Positions 8,119 through 16,547 of a stretch of DNA of 64,000 bases are shown one piece after another. The notes below the pieces were generated by a model. That model was given only the letters and a program-made list of their open reading frames with translations, had not been told where the DNA came from and made no database searches. Source of the DNA: Paenibacillus sp. FSL K6-1096 (GTDB lineage Bacteria > Bacillota > Bacilli > Paenibacillales > Paenibacillaceae); contig NZ_CP150274.1 of assembly GCF_037977055.1 (NCBI RefSeq), positions 3,968,001-4,032,000 on the forward strand. Reading direction: 5' to 3'. The position numbers were made by a program, and so were the translations under genes. Numbering within the stretch: position 1 is the first letter of the stretch; each line of letters opens with the position of its first letter.

Positions 8119-9891
8119 TTAAGCCGGATGTTCGTTGCCGTATGGTGTGGACAGGAGCAGCGGCAGCGTCAAGCGGACCGTAACGCCTGCGCTGGTCGAG
8201 TGCACCTCAAGCTGTCCTTCCTCCCGGAAAAGCAGCCGCAGCCGCTCCTGAATATTACTCAGCCCGATGCCCGGACGCTTGCGCGGAGCCTTGGTGCCGC
8301 CGCTCTGCTCCATGCCTACGCCGTTGTCCCTGATCTCGACAATCAGCCGATGCTCCTCGCGGCGGACATTCAGCTCAATGAGGCCGTGGCCGGGCAGTCT
8401 GCTGATCCCGTGAATAATGGCGTTCTCCACCAGCGGCTGAAGGCTGAGCTTCGGCACCAGGGCATACAGAACGTCCTCGTCATACGTGAAGGTACAGTCG
8501 AATTTGTGGGCATAACGGACCTGCTGAATATGGACATAGGCCTCTACAAGCTCAATTTCATCCTTGAGATGGATCAGATCTTTATCGGTGTTCAGACTGG
8601 CCTCCAGCAGCTTGCCGAGCGACAGGGTCATGTTCGTAATATCCTCATTCTGCTCGCGGATGGCGATCCATTTGATCGTATTCAGCGTGTTGAGCAGGAA
8701 GTGGGGATTCGTCTGGGCCAGCAGCATCTGAAAATGCACCGCCTCCTTCTGCCGCTCCTCCGCCTTCAGCTTCTGGATCAGCAGGCTGGTGTCGTCAAGC
8801 ATCGTATTGAAGGTCCGGGTCAGCTCCAGAATCTCGCCGCTGAATTTGTGCTCCGGCAGGCGGATCTTCAGGTTCTTGTGCACCGCCGCCTTCATCTTGT
8901 TCTGCAGATGGGATAAGGGCCGCGTTATGGTTGTAGCAATCACGAAGGTCATCATCAGGAAGATGCTTGTCAGCACCAGGAACGTAAGGAAGTACTGCTG
9001 CTTCAGCCCCTCGATCTCCACGAACAGCACAGACAGCGGAATCCGGTTGACGATATACCAGTCCAGCGACTCCACATAGATATAATTAATCAGGGCGTTC
9101 GATTCTTTGTCGATAAAATACTGCTGTCCCGGCTGTCCGGCAAAGCCCGCTTTCACCTTCTCAGACAACTGGCTGCCCGGAACCGACTGGGAGATGTCCT
9201 CGCCCGAGCGGGTAATCAGGAAATACTGCTGCTCCAGATCGGACTGCTTGTGGATGGAGCGCAGCCAGTACGTATAGTCAATGCTGATCCGGGCCATGCC
9301 ATACGGCTGATTGCGGGCATCCTCCAGATACGCATATAAGGACAGCAGATAGGCACTGGTAGAGACATCGCGCAGCACGTAGTTAGTATCATTGGGCACC
9401 CAGTGATAGGAGTTGTTATCCATCTGCTTCCGGTCGAACCCCGGATTAGCCCGCAGTTTGGAATAGACCAGTGGATCTTTGGGCGGATAAGATGTGTATG
9501 CGCTTTCAGATAAATCCAGAATCATGAAGTAGACCGAAGGATTATACAGGAAGAAGCTGTTATTCAGATTCTTGAAAATATTCTCCATCAGCCGCTTATT
9601 CTCCAGCTCATTACGCTGTTCGGGATGGAGCAGTACAGACTTCACGGTGTCATCCTGCTTCAGGAACAGCAGTGTCTTGAAGGCGATGCTGATCTGGTCC
9701 TCCAGCGTGCGGTACATCTGCTCCAGCTGATAGTGGCTCTGCTGGCTGATTTTCTTCTGGACCAGTGTCTCAATGCGCTGATAGTTATAGACATTCAGTG
9801 CGCCGAACGGCAGCAGAATCAGGCACACAAACGCGGTGAACAGGCGGTATTTCAACTTCTGGGGAATTAGCACACGCAGCAGCTGTGACAC
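8119..9891 (-). CDS. Sensor histidine kinase, YesM family
   Basis: 590 residues from GTG 9891, with GGAGGTGC nine bases upstream. Layout: transmembrane helix (about 12-33), extracellular sensor (about 35-290), second helix (about 295-318), HAMP linker, His_kinase domain with the phosphorylated His in 'NPHFLLNTLNTI' (about 395), and an ATPase domain with 'LQPLVENAIIHG', 'DNGVGM' and 'GIGLSNIQERL'. It should sense an extracellular sugar or sugar-loaded receptor and phosphorylate the YesN-type regulator that follows. The signal is unknown. Confidence 0.94.
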   Translation of the reverse strand: MSQLLRVLIPQKLKYRLFTAFVCLILLPFGALNVYNYQRIETLVQKKISQQSHYQLEQMYRTLEDQISIAFKTLLFLKQDDTVKSVLLHPEQRNELENKRLMENIFKNLNNSFFLYNPSVYFMILDLSESAYTSYPPKDPLVYSKLRANPGFDRKQMDNNSYHWVPNDTNYVLRDVSTSAYLLSLYAYLEDARNQPYGMARISIDYTYWLRSIHKQSDLEQQYFLITRSGEDISQSVPGSQLSEKVKAGFAGQPGQQYFIDKESNALINYIYVESLDWYIVNRIPLSVLFVEIEGLKQQYFLTFLVLTSIFLMMTFVIATTITRPLSHLQNKMKAAVHKNLKIRLPEHKFSGEILELTRTFNTMLDDTSLLIQKLKAEERQKEAVHFQMLLAQTNPHFLLNTLNTIKWIAIREQNEDITNMTLSLGKLLEASLNTDKDLIHLKDEIELVEAYVHIQQVRYAHKFDCTFTYDEDVLYALVPKLSLQPLVENAIIHGISRLPGHGLIELNVRREEHRLIVEIRDNGVGMEQSGGTKAPRKRPGIGLSNIQERLRLLFREEGQLEVHSTSAGVTVRLTLPLLLSTPYGNEHPA

Positions 9892-9988
9892 AGGGAAGCA
9901 CCTCCAAGCCTGACTGAACCCGCCCGCTCAGGGACGGTTGATATGGCTAGATTATAGCATAATCCCTCCGCCGGATTGGCGATATTTC

Positions 9989-10051
9989 AAATTGCATGGT
10001 TTTGTTCCAGCGGGCATGGGAGGATGGCGGAAATGCATAGTTTTGTTCTAC
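9989..10051 (+). promoter_or_regulatory. Two direct repeats resembling the operator, upstream of the kinase gene
   Basis: The plus strand carries AAATTGCATGGTTTTGTTCC at 9989 and AAATGCATAGTTTTGTTCT at 10031. They start 42 bases apart and strongly resemble the operator halves in front of the lipoprotein and permease genes, though here in the opposite orientation to the gene. The kinase starts at 9891, so they lie 98-160 bases upstream and could allow autoregulation. Functional role inferred. Confidence 0.5.
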
Positions 10052-10143
10052 CCAGGCTACTTGACAGCGCGAGAAGGCGAAGCGGATCGTTATCCGCTCC
10101 GCCTGGTCAAGGGACCTCTTGGAGTATGCAGGGGCATAAGACG

Positions 10144-10272
10144 TCAGTTTAATCGAATGATGTTGTACTTCAGCGCAAGCAGAAGAAACACCCCAGCCAG
10201 GAGCAAGACTCCCGCCGATACTAATCCGCCTATAATGATGGTTCTGTCAAAGGCTTTGAAGCTTCTGAGCAT
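10144..10272 (-). CDS. Small single-span membrane protein, unknown function
   Basis: 42 residues from ATG 10272, behind AAAGGAGTG. A longer frame extends upstream to 10431, but its extra residues encode low-complexity DNA and have no ribosome-binding site. Residues 13-35 are strongly hydrophobic (Gly, Leu, Val, Ala), preceded by basic residues and followed by 'KYNIIRLN', so it probably spans the membrane once. It sits between the receptor gene and the kinase gene on the same strand. The position suggests an accessory part of the transport or sensing system, but I recognise no family. Confidence 0.5.
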   Translation of the reverse strand: MLRSFKAFDRTIIIGGLVSAGVLLLAGVFLLLALKYNIIRLN

Positions 10273-10377
10273 TTCATCACTCCTTTGTAAAGTTAGTCCC
10301 TCCTCCCTAATTATAAACGATCTGCCAGTGTGCGCGGTAATGAGGGGTCCTGAACGCTTGTGCCGCCTATGATTGTG

Positions 10378-10550
10378 GACTGATGGATTGATGGACTGAT
10401 GACCAACGGATGGACGGACCGACGGACTCACAGACCTTTATATCACTCCAGGTAGCCGGAAATGAAGCTGAAAATGGTAGTTAAGCGCATCTGAGTCCGC
10501 GTAGCCTCCAGAATCGCGCGATTCGCCCAAATAAGCGCATCCCAGTCCGC
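10378..10550. repeat. Low-complexity GATGGA tract and two direct repeats (family D)
   Basis: From 10378 to 10430 the sequence is a degenerate GATGGACTGATG-like tract. A 19-bp element TAAGCGCATCTGAGTCCGC (10482) recurs as TAAGCGCATCCCAGTCCGC (10532), a step of 50 bases. The pitch is close to the 51-bp arrays elsewhere, but with two copies it may be chance. No gene is seen between 10273 and 10604. Confidence 0.4.
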
Positions 10551-10604
10551 AAGCATACTGCATTTCTCTATTTCTACGCTGTCCACGCTTTCTCCACCTG
10601 CGCG

Positions 10605-11924
10605 CTATTTCTTCTGCTTCAAAAACTCGTTATGCCGAGCTGCCATGGCCTGCAGAGTCTGGTCGAGCGATTGCGAGCCGAGGAAATATTTCTCGTACTC
10701 CTGTGAGCGCAGGTCCATTACCTCTTGGGGCAGGCTGCGGACATAGGTCGGCGTCTTATTGTCGAACATGACGTACATCAGGGAGTCCAGATCGTAGGAG
10801 TCGCTGTTGTCGCCGATGAGGCTTTTGAGCGCATCCTCCTGCTTGGCATCCTTAGAGGCCGGGAGTCTTCCGCCCGCTGCCATCGGGGCCATGCCGCCAT
10901 CGGAATACCACTTCAGGAATTCCCAGGCTGCCTCCTGCTTCTTGGACTTGGCGTTGATGGAGATGTAATCGCCGAGGCCTCCGCGGGTCACATAATCACT
11001 GGCCGATTCAGCGAGCCGGGGTACCGGAGCGAAGGCGATTTTGAAATCACGCGGGAAGTCGGTGAAGTTATTCGAGCTGCGCAGCAGCCACGCCCCGATA
11101 TTGAGCATCGGCACCTCTCCGCTGAGGAACACCTGCTCCACCGGCATTTTGGAGGTCAGTTGCTCGCCGAGCGGCGGTGTGGTCTTATCGTCCTGCATCA
11201 TCCCGTTCAGCGTCTCCAGCCATTGTCTGACCAGGGGATGATCGAGATTCGAGGTGCCGTCCGCCTTGGTATAGCCCTCCTGGGAGAGCACGGAGTCGAT
11301 CGGGTCAACGAAGGGCTCCATATTTTGAATAAAACCATACGAATCGCCGTTCTTCAGCTTCTTCGCATACTCGCGCAGCTCATCCCAGGTCCATTCCTTC
11401 GGCACCGGCAGGCCGGCCTTGTCCAGGGCGTCTTTGTTCAGGGCGATGAAGAACGGGCTTTTGGTTGTCGGAACGCCGTAGAACTTGCCGTCAATCTTCC
11501 AGCTCTCCGTGTCCGCGCCCATCTTCTCCTCAATGTTGTAATCGGTGAAGCCGCTGAGGTCCAGGGCCAGCCCCGACTCTACCCGCTTGGAGGCGTGGGA
11601 GATCGTATAGTTCACGAACAGATCCACATCCTGGCCGGTAATCATCGCCGTATCCAGCTTCAGATTGCCGTCATCATCATTAACATAGCGTACATATTCC
11701 ACCTGAATATCGGGGTGTTCCTTGTTCCAGTTATCCACTACCTGCTGCGGGCCGGATTCCGGCGGGACACCGCCCCACATTTTGAGGGTTACGGGTGCAT
11801 TCTTGCCTGTAGCAGAGCTCTCATTGCCTGCTGAAGATGTATTGCTGCTGTTCCCGCAGCCTGCGGTCAGGCCCATGATCAGAATGAGTGAAGTGATTCC
11901 GGCGATAACACGGCTTTTATTCAA
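10605..11924 (-). CDS. Extracellular solute-binding lipoprotein, sugar ABC transporter (family 1)
   Basis: 439 residues from TTG 11924, behind AGGGAGG. The frame is open further upstream, but this start gives a normal lipoprotein signal: 'MNKSR', a hydrophobic stretch, and lipobox LTAGC with Cys near residue 22, followed by a Ser/Asn-rich linker. The rest is a family-1 sugar receptor (MalE/LplA-like, e.g. 'MWGGVPPESGPQQVVDNW' near the N-terminus and 'AAWEFLKWYSDGG' late). It should capture the sugar at the cell surface for the permeases at 5355-7076. It carries the shared operator upstream (11995-12037). Confidence 0.93.
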   Translation of the reverse strand: MNKSRVIAGITSLILIMGLTAGCGNSSNTSSAGNESSATGKNAPVTLKMWGGVPPESGPQQVVDNWNKEHPDIQVEYVRYVNDDDGNLKLDTAMITGQDVDLFVNYTISHASKRVESGLALDLSGFTDYNIEEKMGADTESWKIDGKFYGVPTTKSPFFIALNKDALDKAGLPVPKEWTWDELREYAKKLKNGDSYGFIQNMEPFVDPIDSVLSQEGYTKADGTSNLDHPLVRQWLETLNGMMQDDKTTPPLGEQLTSKMPVEQVFLSGEVPMLNIGAWLLRSSNNFTDFPRDFKIAFAPVPRLAESASDYVTRGGLGDYISINAKSKKQEAAWEFLKWYSDGGMAPMAAGGRLPASKDAKQEDALKSLIGDNSDSYDLDSLMYVMFDNKTPTYVRSLPQEVMDLRSQEYEKYFLGSQSLDQTLQAMAARHNEFLKQKK

Positions 11925-11994
11925 AAGCGACAACCTCCCTGTGTGTACTATATAGGCTTGCAACTCAAGAATAGCAGATGGCCGGAAGCGTCAG

Positions 11995-12037
11995 AAGGAA
12001 CAAAAAACAGGAGAATATGGAACATAACTTTACATTT
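11995..12037 (-). promoter_or_regulatory. Predicted operator for the YesN-type regulator, before the receptor gene
   Basis: Minus strand: AAATGTAAAGTTATGTTCC, 17 bases, GTTCCTT. It matches the element before the permease genes in both halves, spacer length and distance to the start codon. That two separated promoters of one transporter share it makes chance less likely. Confidence 0.5.
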
Positions 12038-12236
12038 CTCTCCCCGGATTAGGGCAAGGGCGGCTATAGTGCAGGGAAACGTTCTATCCCTGGGGCAGCT
12101 GCTGCGGCGCTTCAGCCCATTGTGTAAAACCACAATCATGTCAGATCATGTTTTTCTTTTTACCCAAAATGCAGCGCCAAGCCGTATGTTATGATTCTTC
12201 ACATAAGAGAACCATATCAGACGGGAGCGATGAGAG

Positions 12237-13370
12237 ATGATTATTGGTGTACCGAAAGAGATCAAAAACAATGAAAACCGGGTAGCAATCACCCCGGCGG
12301 GTGTTGTCAGCCTGACCGCAGAGGGCCACAAGGTGCTGGTGGAAGCAGGAGCGGGTGTAGGCAGCGGATTCCAGAATGAAGAGTATGCCGCAGCCGGTGC
12401 TGAATTGGTGGCAGAAGCCGCCGCAGTGTGGGCTGCCGCTGAAATGGTAATGAAGGTAAAAGAGCCGCTGGCCAGCGAATACGGTTACTTCCGTCCGGGC
12501 CTGATCCTCTTCACATATCTGCATCTGGCTCCAGAGCCGGCGCTTGCCGCCGCCCTGAAGGACAAAGGTGTGTTCGCGATTGGCTACGAGACCGTAGTGG
12601 ATGGACGGACCCTGCCGCTGCTCACTCCGATGAGCGAAGTGGCCGGACGGATGGCGGTACAGCTCGGTGCACAGTTCCTGCAGAGAAACTACGGCGGACA
12701 GGGCATCCTGCTCTCCGGTGTTCCCGGCGTAAGCCGCGGCAAGGTCAGTATCATCGGCGGCGGTGTCGTCGGCACCAATGCAGCGAAGATGGCCATCGGC
12801 CTCGGCGCTGAGGTGACCATTATCGATCTGAGCGCAGACCGGCTCCGCCAGCTTGATGATATCTTCGGGTCGCAGATCAGCACCCTGATCTCGAATCCGT
12901 ACAATATCGCCAAGGCTGTTGCCGAAGCGGACCTGCTGGTTGGGGCCGTATTGATCCCGGGCGCTAAAGCTCCTAAGCTGGTAACCGAAGCCATGGTGCA
13001 GACGATGAAGCCGGGCTCGGTGATTGTCGATGTGGCGATTGACCAGGGCGGAATTGTGGAGACGATTGACCGGGTGACCACGCATGATAACCCTGTTTTT
13101 GAGAAGTATGGGGTCCTGCACTATTCAGTTGCCAATATGCCGGGTGCAGTGGCGAAGACCTCGACCATCGCCCTCACCAACGTCACTGTTCCTTACGCGC
13201 TGCAAATTGCCAACAAGGGTGTATTCCAGGCGATCGAAGACAATGCCGGCCTGAAGAGCGGCGTCAACGTAGCGAACGGCAAAATCACCTGCCAGGCCGT
13301 AGCCGAAGCGCTTGGGGAAGAGTACTTCACGGTTGAAGCTGCTGTCGAGCAGGAGTTCACGCTGATCTAA
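12237..13370 (+). CDS. ald: Alanine dehydrogenase
   Basis: 377 residues, the usual length. It catalyses L-alanine + NAD+ + H2O to pyruvate + NH4+ + NADH. The N-terminus '[22 protein letters not shown]' (given in part), the Rossmann motif '[17 protein letters not shown]' (about 170-186) and the conserved catalytic Lys75 and His96 regions ('MKVKEP', 'TYLHLAPEP') are present. In B. subtilis Ald supports growth on alanine and sporulation. Upstream there is a direct repeat ATCATGT at 12135 and 12145, which could bind the regulator encoded downstream (13938). A terminator follows at 13428. Confidence 0.97.
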   Translation: MIIGVPKEIKNNENRVAITPAGVVSLTAEGHKVLVEAGAGVGSGFQNEEYAAAGAELVAEAAAVWAAAEMVMKVKEPLASEYGYFRPGLILFTYLHLAPEPALAAALKDKGVFAIGYETVVDGRTLPLLTPMSEVAGRMAVQLGAQFLQRNYGGQGILLSGVPGVSRGKVSIIGGGVVGTNAAKMAIGLGAEVTIIDLSADRLRQLDDIFGSQISTLISNPYNIAKAVAEADLLVGAVLIPGAKAPKLVTEAMVQTMKPGSVIVDVAIDQGGIVETIDRVTTHDNPVFEKYGVLHYSVANMPGAVAKTSTIALTNVTVPYALQIANKGVFQAIEDNAGLKSGVNVANGKITCQAVAEALGEEYFTVEAAVEQEFTLI

Positions 13371-13427
13371 CTATAGAGAGAAAAGTCGGCTAGAGCAGAG
13401 GGGCAATAAAGTAGACAGAGATGGAGT

Positions 13428-13453
13428 CCGGTGAGCGATCACCGGGCTTTTTT
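13428..13453 (+). terminator. Intrinsic terminator after ald
   Basis: CCGGTGA pairs with TCACCGG across a four-base loop and is followed by GCTTTTTT. The 51-bp palindrome array begins 17 bases later. Confidence 0.9.
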
Positions 13454-13469
13454 GGCGGAATGGGCCGAA

Positions 13470-13735
13470 TGTAATCGGAAAACCGATCACAATGGACACG
13501 TCGAGGGTGAGCGGGTCGAATGTATGCGAAAAACCGAATACAATCGGTCGGCGAGATTCGTGTGGGCTGGATGTATGCGAAAAACCGAATACAATTGGTC
13601 AGCGGGAGGCATGTGGGCCGGATGTATGTGAAAAACCGAATACAATCGTTTGGCGGGTGTCGTGTAAGCCAGATGTATGCGAAAAACCGAATACAATCGG
13701 TTAGCCGGATTCGTATGGGCCAAATGTATGCGAAA
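13470..13735 (+). repeat. 51-bp palindrome array, family A, locus 1 (six units)
   Basis: Six units begin at 13470, 13521, 13572, 13623, 13674 and 13725, each exactly 51 bases after the last; the final one is cut after 11 bases. The 22-bp core is an imperfect palindrome: TGTATGCG, four or five A, then CCGAATACA. The first unit has TGTAATCGG with CCGATCACA instead, so both arms changed together. The 29-bp parts between cores are related but more variable (ATCGGT…GGGCCGGA). Because 51 is a multiple of three, all frames stay open and give false 17-residue repeat ORFs such as 'MYAKNRIQ'. The array fills the space between ald and the next regulator. Confidence 0.85.
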
Positions 13736-13937
13736 TGGCTGATGCTAAGGCCAAGACAGATGTGCCAGATGCACACTCCATGTAAGGTATCGCTCCACAC
13801 ACACAACTTTTGACGCAAATTCTTCATGAGATGTCAGGTTTTCTCCATAATTCTGGTGTGTTCCTATAGGCAACCATCAGGCGGCGTAATATAATGTAAT
13901 CACTTATTCTGCTATTCTTCAGGTTGAGGTGGGAGCA

Positions 13938-15185
13938 TTGGCGCAAACAGAGCCATCATTTGACCGTTTTTTTGACAGTATGGAATCCCTGGCGGATACA
14001 ATCAGCGAATCACTCCAGTCCCAGGTGACGATTGAGGACAGCAACCATCATGTGATCGGCTACAGCTCGCATCAGACGGAGAGCGATCCGGCGCGGATCT
14101 CGACCATCATTGGCAAAAAGGTACCGAGCGCCGTCATCATCGGCCTGCGCAAAAAGGGCGTCATGCATGAGCTGGAGAGCAGCAGCCATCCGATCCGCAT
14201 CCCTGCGGTGATGGAGGTCGGGCTTGGTCCCAGGCTGGCGATGTGCATCAGGCACCAGCAGGAGATTCTGGGCTATATCTGGGTGGTGGACCGGGGCAAT
14301 CTTGCCGCAGGGCAGGCGGAGGAGATTGTGGAGAAGGCTGCCGGCATTGCCGGACGGTATCTGCTGAAGCAGCGCGGCTGGAAGACGAAGCAGGAGAAGG
14401 CTCTGGAGGACTTCTTCTGGAAGCTGCTGACCTCGCATTATGAGAGCGAGACCCGTATCCGCCAGGAGGCGGAGGCCGGGTCGGTGCTGCTGCCGGAAAG
14501 CTATTACATCGGGGTGCTGGAGAGCAGCGGGCCGGTGAATGAGCACTTCCTGCAGAGCTTCCGCCGGGTCATGGACACCTATACCGGGCAGCGGCTGCTG
14601 TTCCAGACCGCCGAGCAGAACCGGCTGATTATCCTGTTCTCCTTCGTATTCCCTCTGGAGGGGACGGAGCGTCTGGCCTCATTCCTGCACGGGCTGCTCC
14701 GGGACCTGGGCCAGCGGGAAGACGGCAGACTTACTGCGGGCTGCAGCTCGGGATACCGTGAATATACCTCAGCGGCAGCTGCGTATCGGGAAGCACTACA
14801 GATTCTGGAGATGAAGCAGTTACTGCCGTATCATACACGTGAGCTGCTGCTTTATGAGGAGATGGGATTCTGGGCCTATCTTCCAGTCATTCTGGAGCAG
14901 AAGCGGAGCCGGACCCGCAGCAGCAGGCTGCTCTATCCCCTGAAGGAGCACGACCGTGAGCATAAAAGTGATTTGCTGAGGACCCTCGCCGTATACCTGT
15001 CGCTGGACGGCAATCTGAAGGAATCGGCCGCTTTTCTGCATATTCATGCCAACACCCTGATGTACCGCCTGAACCGGATCGCCGAGATTACAGGCAGGAG
15101 CCTCAAGGAGACCGGTTACCGTACCTCCGTCTATCTGGACCTTCTGACCGAGGAGACGGAGCAGATGAATCTCTGGTTCGGGTAA
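13938..15185 (+). CDS. adeR: PucR/CdaR-family transcriptional regulator, probable AdeR
   Basis: About 415 residues. I take TTG at 13938, preceded by GAGGTGGG; GTG at 13929 is possible. The N-terminal half is a sensor-like region. The C-terminal end carries the PucR HTH: 'TLAVYLSLDGNLKESAAFLH' and 'HANTLMYRLNRIAEITGRSL' (about 350-395). In B. subtilis the PucR-type protein AdeR activates ald and is needed for normal sporulation. Here the gene lies directly downstream of ald, which makes the same role likely. Its stop codon touches that of the convergent acetyltransferase with no base between. The symbol rests on family and neighbourhood only. Confidence 0.8.
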   Translation: MAQTEPSFDRFFDSMESLADTISESLQSQVTIEDSNHHVIGYSSHQTESDPARISTIIGKKVPSAVIIGLRKKGVMHELESSSHPIRIPAVMEVGLGPRLAMCIRHQQEILGYIWVVDRGNLAAGQAEEIVEKAAGIAGRYLLKQRGWKTKQEKALEDFFWKLLTSHYESETRIRQEAEAGSVLLPESYYIGVLESSGPVNEHFLQSFRRVMDTYTGQRLLFQTAEQNRLIILFSFVFPLEGTERLASFLHGLLRDLGQREDGRLTAGCSSGYREYTSAAAAYREALQILEMKQLLPYHTRELLLYEEMGFWAYLPVILEQKRSRTRSSRLLYPLKEHDREHKSDLLRTLAVYLSLDGNLKESAAFLHIHANTLMYRLNRIAEITGRSLKETGYRTSVYLDLLTEETEQMNLWFG

Positions 15186-15584
15186 TTAACGCTTCCGGGC
15201 GATCCGAAACGCATTATTAACCTGTTCTAAGCCAATCTGAGGATAAAAAGACAAAGCCTCCTCGGAAGATAAGAGCACGATGGCTACCTGATCCCCTAAT
15301 GTCTCTTGAAGGAGCTGCACCAGGTTTTTGCCTATATTACGTTTCTGATACTCTTTGATGACGGCCAGATCCGATAGATAACAGCAATAACAGTAGTCGG
15401 TGATGGCCCGTGCTACTCCTACGACCCGGCCGCCATCCCAGCAGCTGATTAAGACATCGGCTTGATCGAGCATTTTCCCCATACGCTCTAAATCGTTGTA
15501 AGGACGCTTCAGCCCGGATAATCTAAATACTTCAGCCAGTTGTTCAGGCAGCAGCGGTTCGTTGACTTTGAATTCCAATGCCAT
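15186..15584 (-). CDS. GNAT-family N-acetyltransferase
   Basis: 132 residues from ATG 15584, behind AAAAGGAGAG. A GNAT fold is indicated by 'VVGVARAITDYCYCCYLSDLAV' (strands 3-4, in part) and the acetyl-CoA loop 'YQKRNIGKNLVQLLQE' (about 75-90). It should transfer an acetyl group from acetyl-CoA to an amine; the acceptor is unknown. It is convergent with the PucR regulator, stop to stop with no gap. It resembles small YjcF/ElaA-like acetyltransferases, though I cannot assign a subfamily. Confidence 0.88.
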   Translation of the reverse strand: MALEFKVNEPLLPEQLAEVFRLSGLKRPYNDLERMGKMLDQADVLISCWDGGRVVGVARAITDYCYCCYLSDLAVIKEYQKRNIGKNLVQLLQETLGDQVAIVLLSSEEALSFYPQIGLEQVNNAFRIARKR

Positions 15585-15679
15585 AACAACTCTCCTTTTA
15601 CATCCATTTTTATTATTATAAGCTATAAATGAGCAAAAATGGATTAAGGATATTCTTGCATCGTCTATGATTAAGAATA

Positions 15680-15710
15680 TAAAAAGCCTGCCTTTCAGAT
15701 GGGCAGGTTC
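15680..15710 (-). terminator. Intrinsic terminator after the diguanylate cyclase gene
   Basis: Minus strand: ACCTGCCC pairs with GGCAGGC and is followed by TTTTTAT. It lies about 50 bases beyond the stop of the GGDEF gene. Confidence 0.8.
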
Positions 15711-15761
15711 TTTATGTAGAAGTGTCTAGACACCTCAAGCGAAGGCCAATGTGTTGCCCGT

Positions 15762-16547
15762 CTAAGCTGTGACGACCCTGTTACGGCCGAGGCTTTTTGC
15801 TTTATATAGAGCTGTATCCGCCCTATGTAGAACCTCGGAAAAACTCTCGTTGTAGGATCCGTGCGCAATGCCTATGGATATCGTATAATTAACTGTTAGT
15901 GCTTCGCATTTGACGCCGCTTGCTTCGACACTTGAGCGCAGAAGTTCGCAAACAGGCAGAAACTCTTTCCCCATCGATTGTTGAGAGATTACAACGAATT
16001 CCTCGCCGCCAAGCCGCCCAACACACAGCCCAAGTTTATCACTTACCGCCTTCAAAATACCTGCGAGGTTTACAATAACCGTGTCACCGAAAGCGTGGCC
16101 GTAGGCATCATTGATGCTCTTGAACTTGTCGATGTCGATTATTGCCACGTCCAGATGGCTAGGTAACGAATCGACGTAATCCCTCACACCTTTCCGGTTG
16201 AGCAACCCAGTCAATGGATCCGTTCTGCTCAAGTGCACAGATTTATCATAAGAATTCAGCAGCTTTTGGAAAACGACAGAATTAATGTAGGTCACAGTGA
16301 ACGAAATCGTGAACGCCAGAGTGGCTGTTATTGCCGTTCCCACCGCCAGCGCATTAAACGGGTACAGAACTAGCCCCATTTGCATCGCGACCGTAATCAC
16401 CAAGAGGTATAGCAATATGGCTATTGGAACGATGCACACGCTCACTCTGGTGGCGAACGCAGTTGGGCTGAATGACGGTCGATCGCCGTCCCGAACAATT
16501 GGAAAGAGCAGAAATTTAAATATCCGGTAGAAAGGAATGTTAGTCAT
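15762..16547 (-). CDS. Membrane-anchored diguanylate cyclase (GGDEF)
   Basis: 261 residues. Two hydrophobic segments (about 34-56 and 68-92) are followed by a complete GGDEF domain (about 108-261) with signature GGEEF at 180-184, the 'DPLTGLLNR' start and the 'DIDKFKSINDAYGH' substrate-binding segment. It should make cyclic di-GMP from two GTP at the membrane. No RxxD inhibitory site is seen five residues before GGEEF, so product inhibition may be absent. The ATG at 16547 overlaps the stop of a short TetR-like frame (16540-16719) as ATGACTAA, so the two are translationally coupled. No EAL or HD-GYP gene is nearby. Confidence 0.92.
   Translation of the reverse strand: MTNIPFYRIFKFLLFPIVRDGDRPSFSPTAFATRVSVCIVPIAILLYLLVITVAMQMGLVLYPFNALAVGTAITATLAFTISFTVTYINSVVFQKLLNSYDKSVHLSRTDPLTGLLNRKGVRDYVDSLPSHLDVAIIDIDKFKSINDAYGHAFGDTVIVNLAGILKAVSDKLGLCVGRLGGEEFVVISQQSMGKEFLPVCELLRSSVEASGVKCEALTVNYTISIGIAHGSYNESFSEVLHRADTALYKAKSLGRNRVVTA

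Noticed and set aside
9938..10372. 144-residue plus-strand ORF opposite the small membrane protein
   Set aside because: No site, mixed composition, and it covers the putative operator repeats and the antisense of a better gene.
10273..10431. N-terminal extension of the 42-residue membrane protein to 95 residues
   Set aside because: The extension translates a low-complexity GATGGA tract and has no ribosome-binding site; the internal ATG 10272 has AAAGGAGTG.
13470..13735. CRISPR array (22-bp palindromic repeats with 29-bp spacers)
   Set aside because: The supposed spacers are related to one another, the repeats vary in both arms, a second array has similar spacers, and no cas gene is present in the window.
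13390..13827. Repeat proteins encoded in several frames of the 51-bp array ('MYAKNRIQ…' and 'ANRLYSVFRIH…')
   Set aside because: A 51-bp period keeps all frames open on both strands. There are no ribosome-binding sites and the same happens at 35254-35740. Codon use does not favour one frame.
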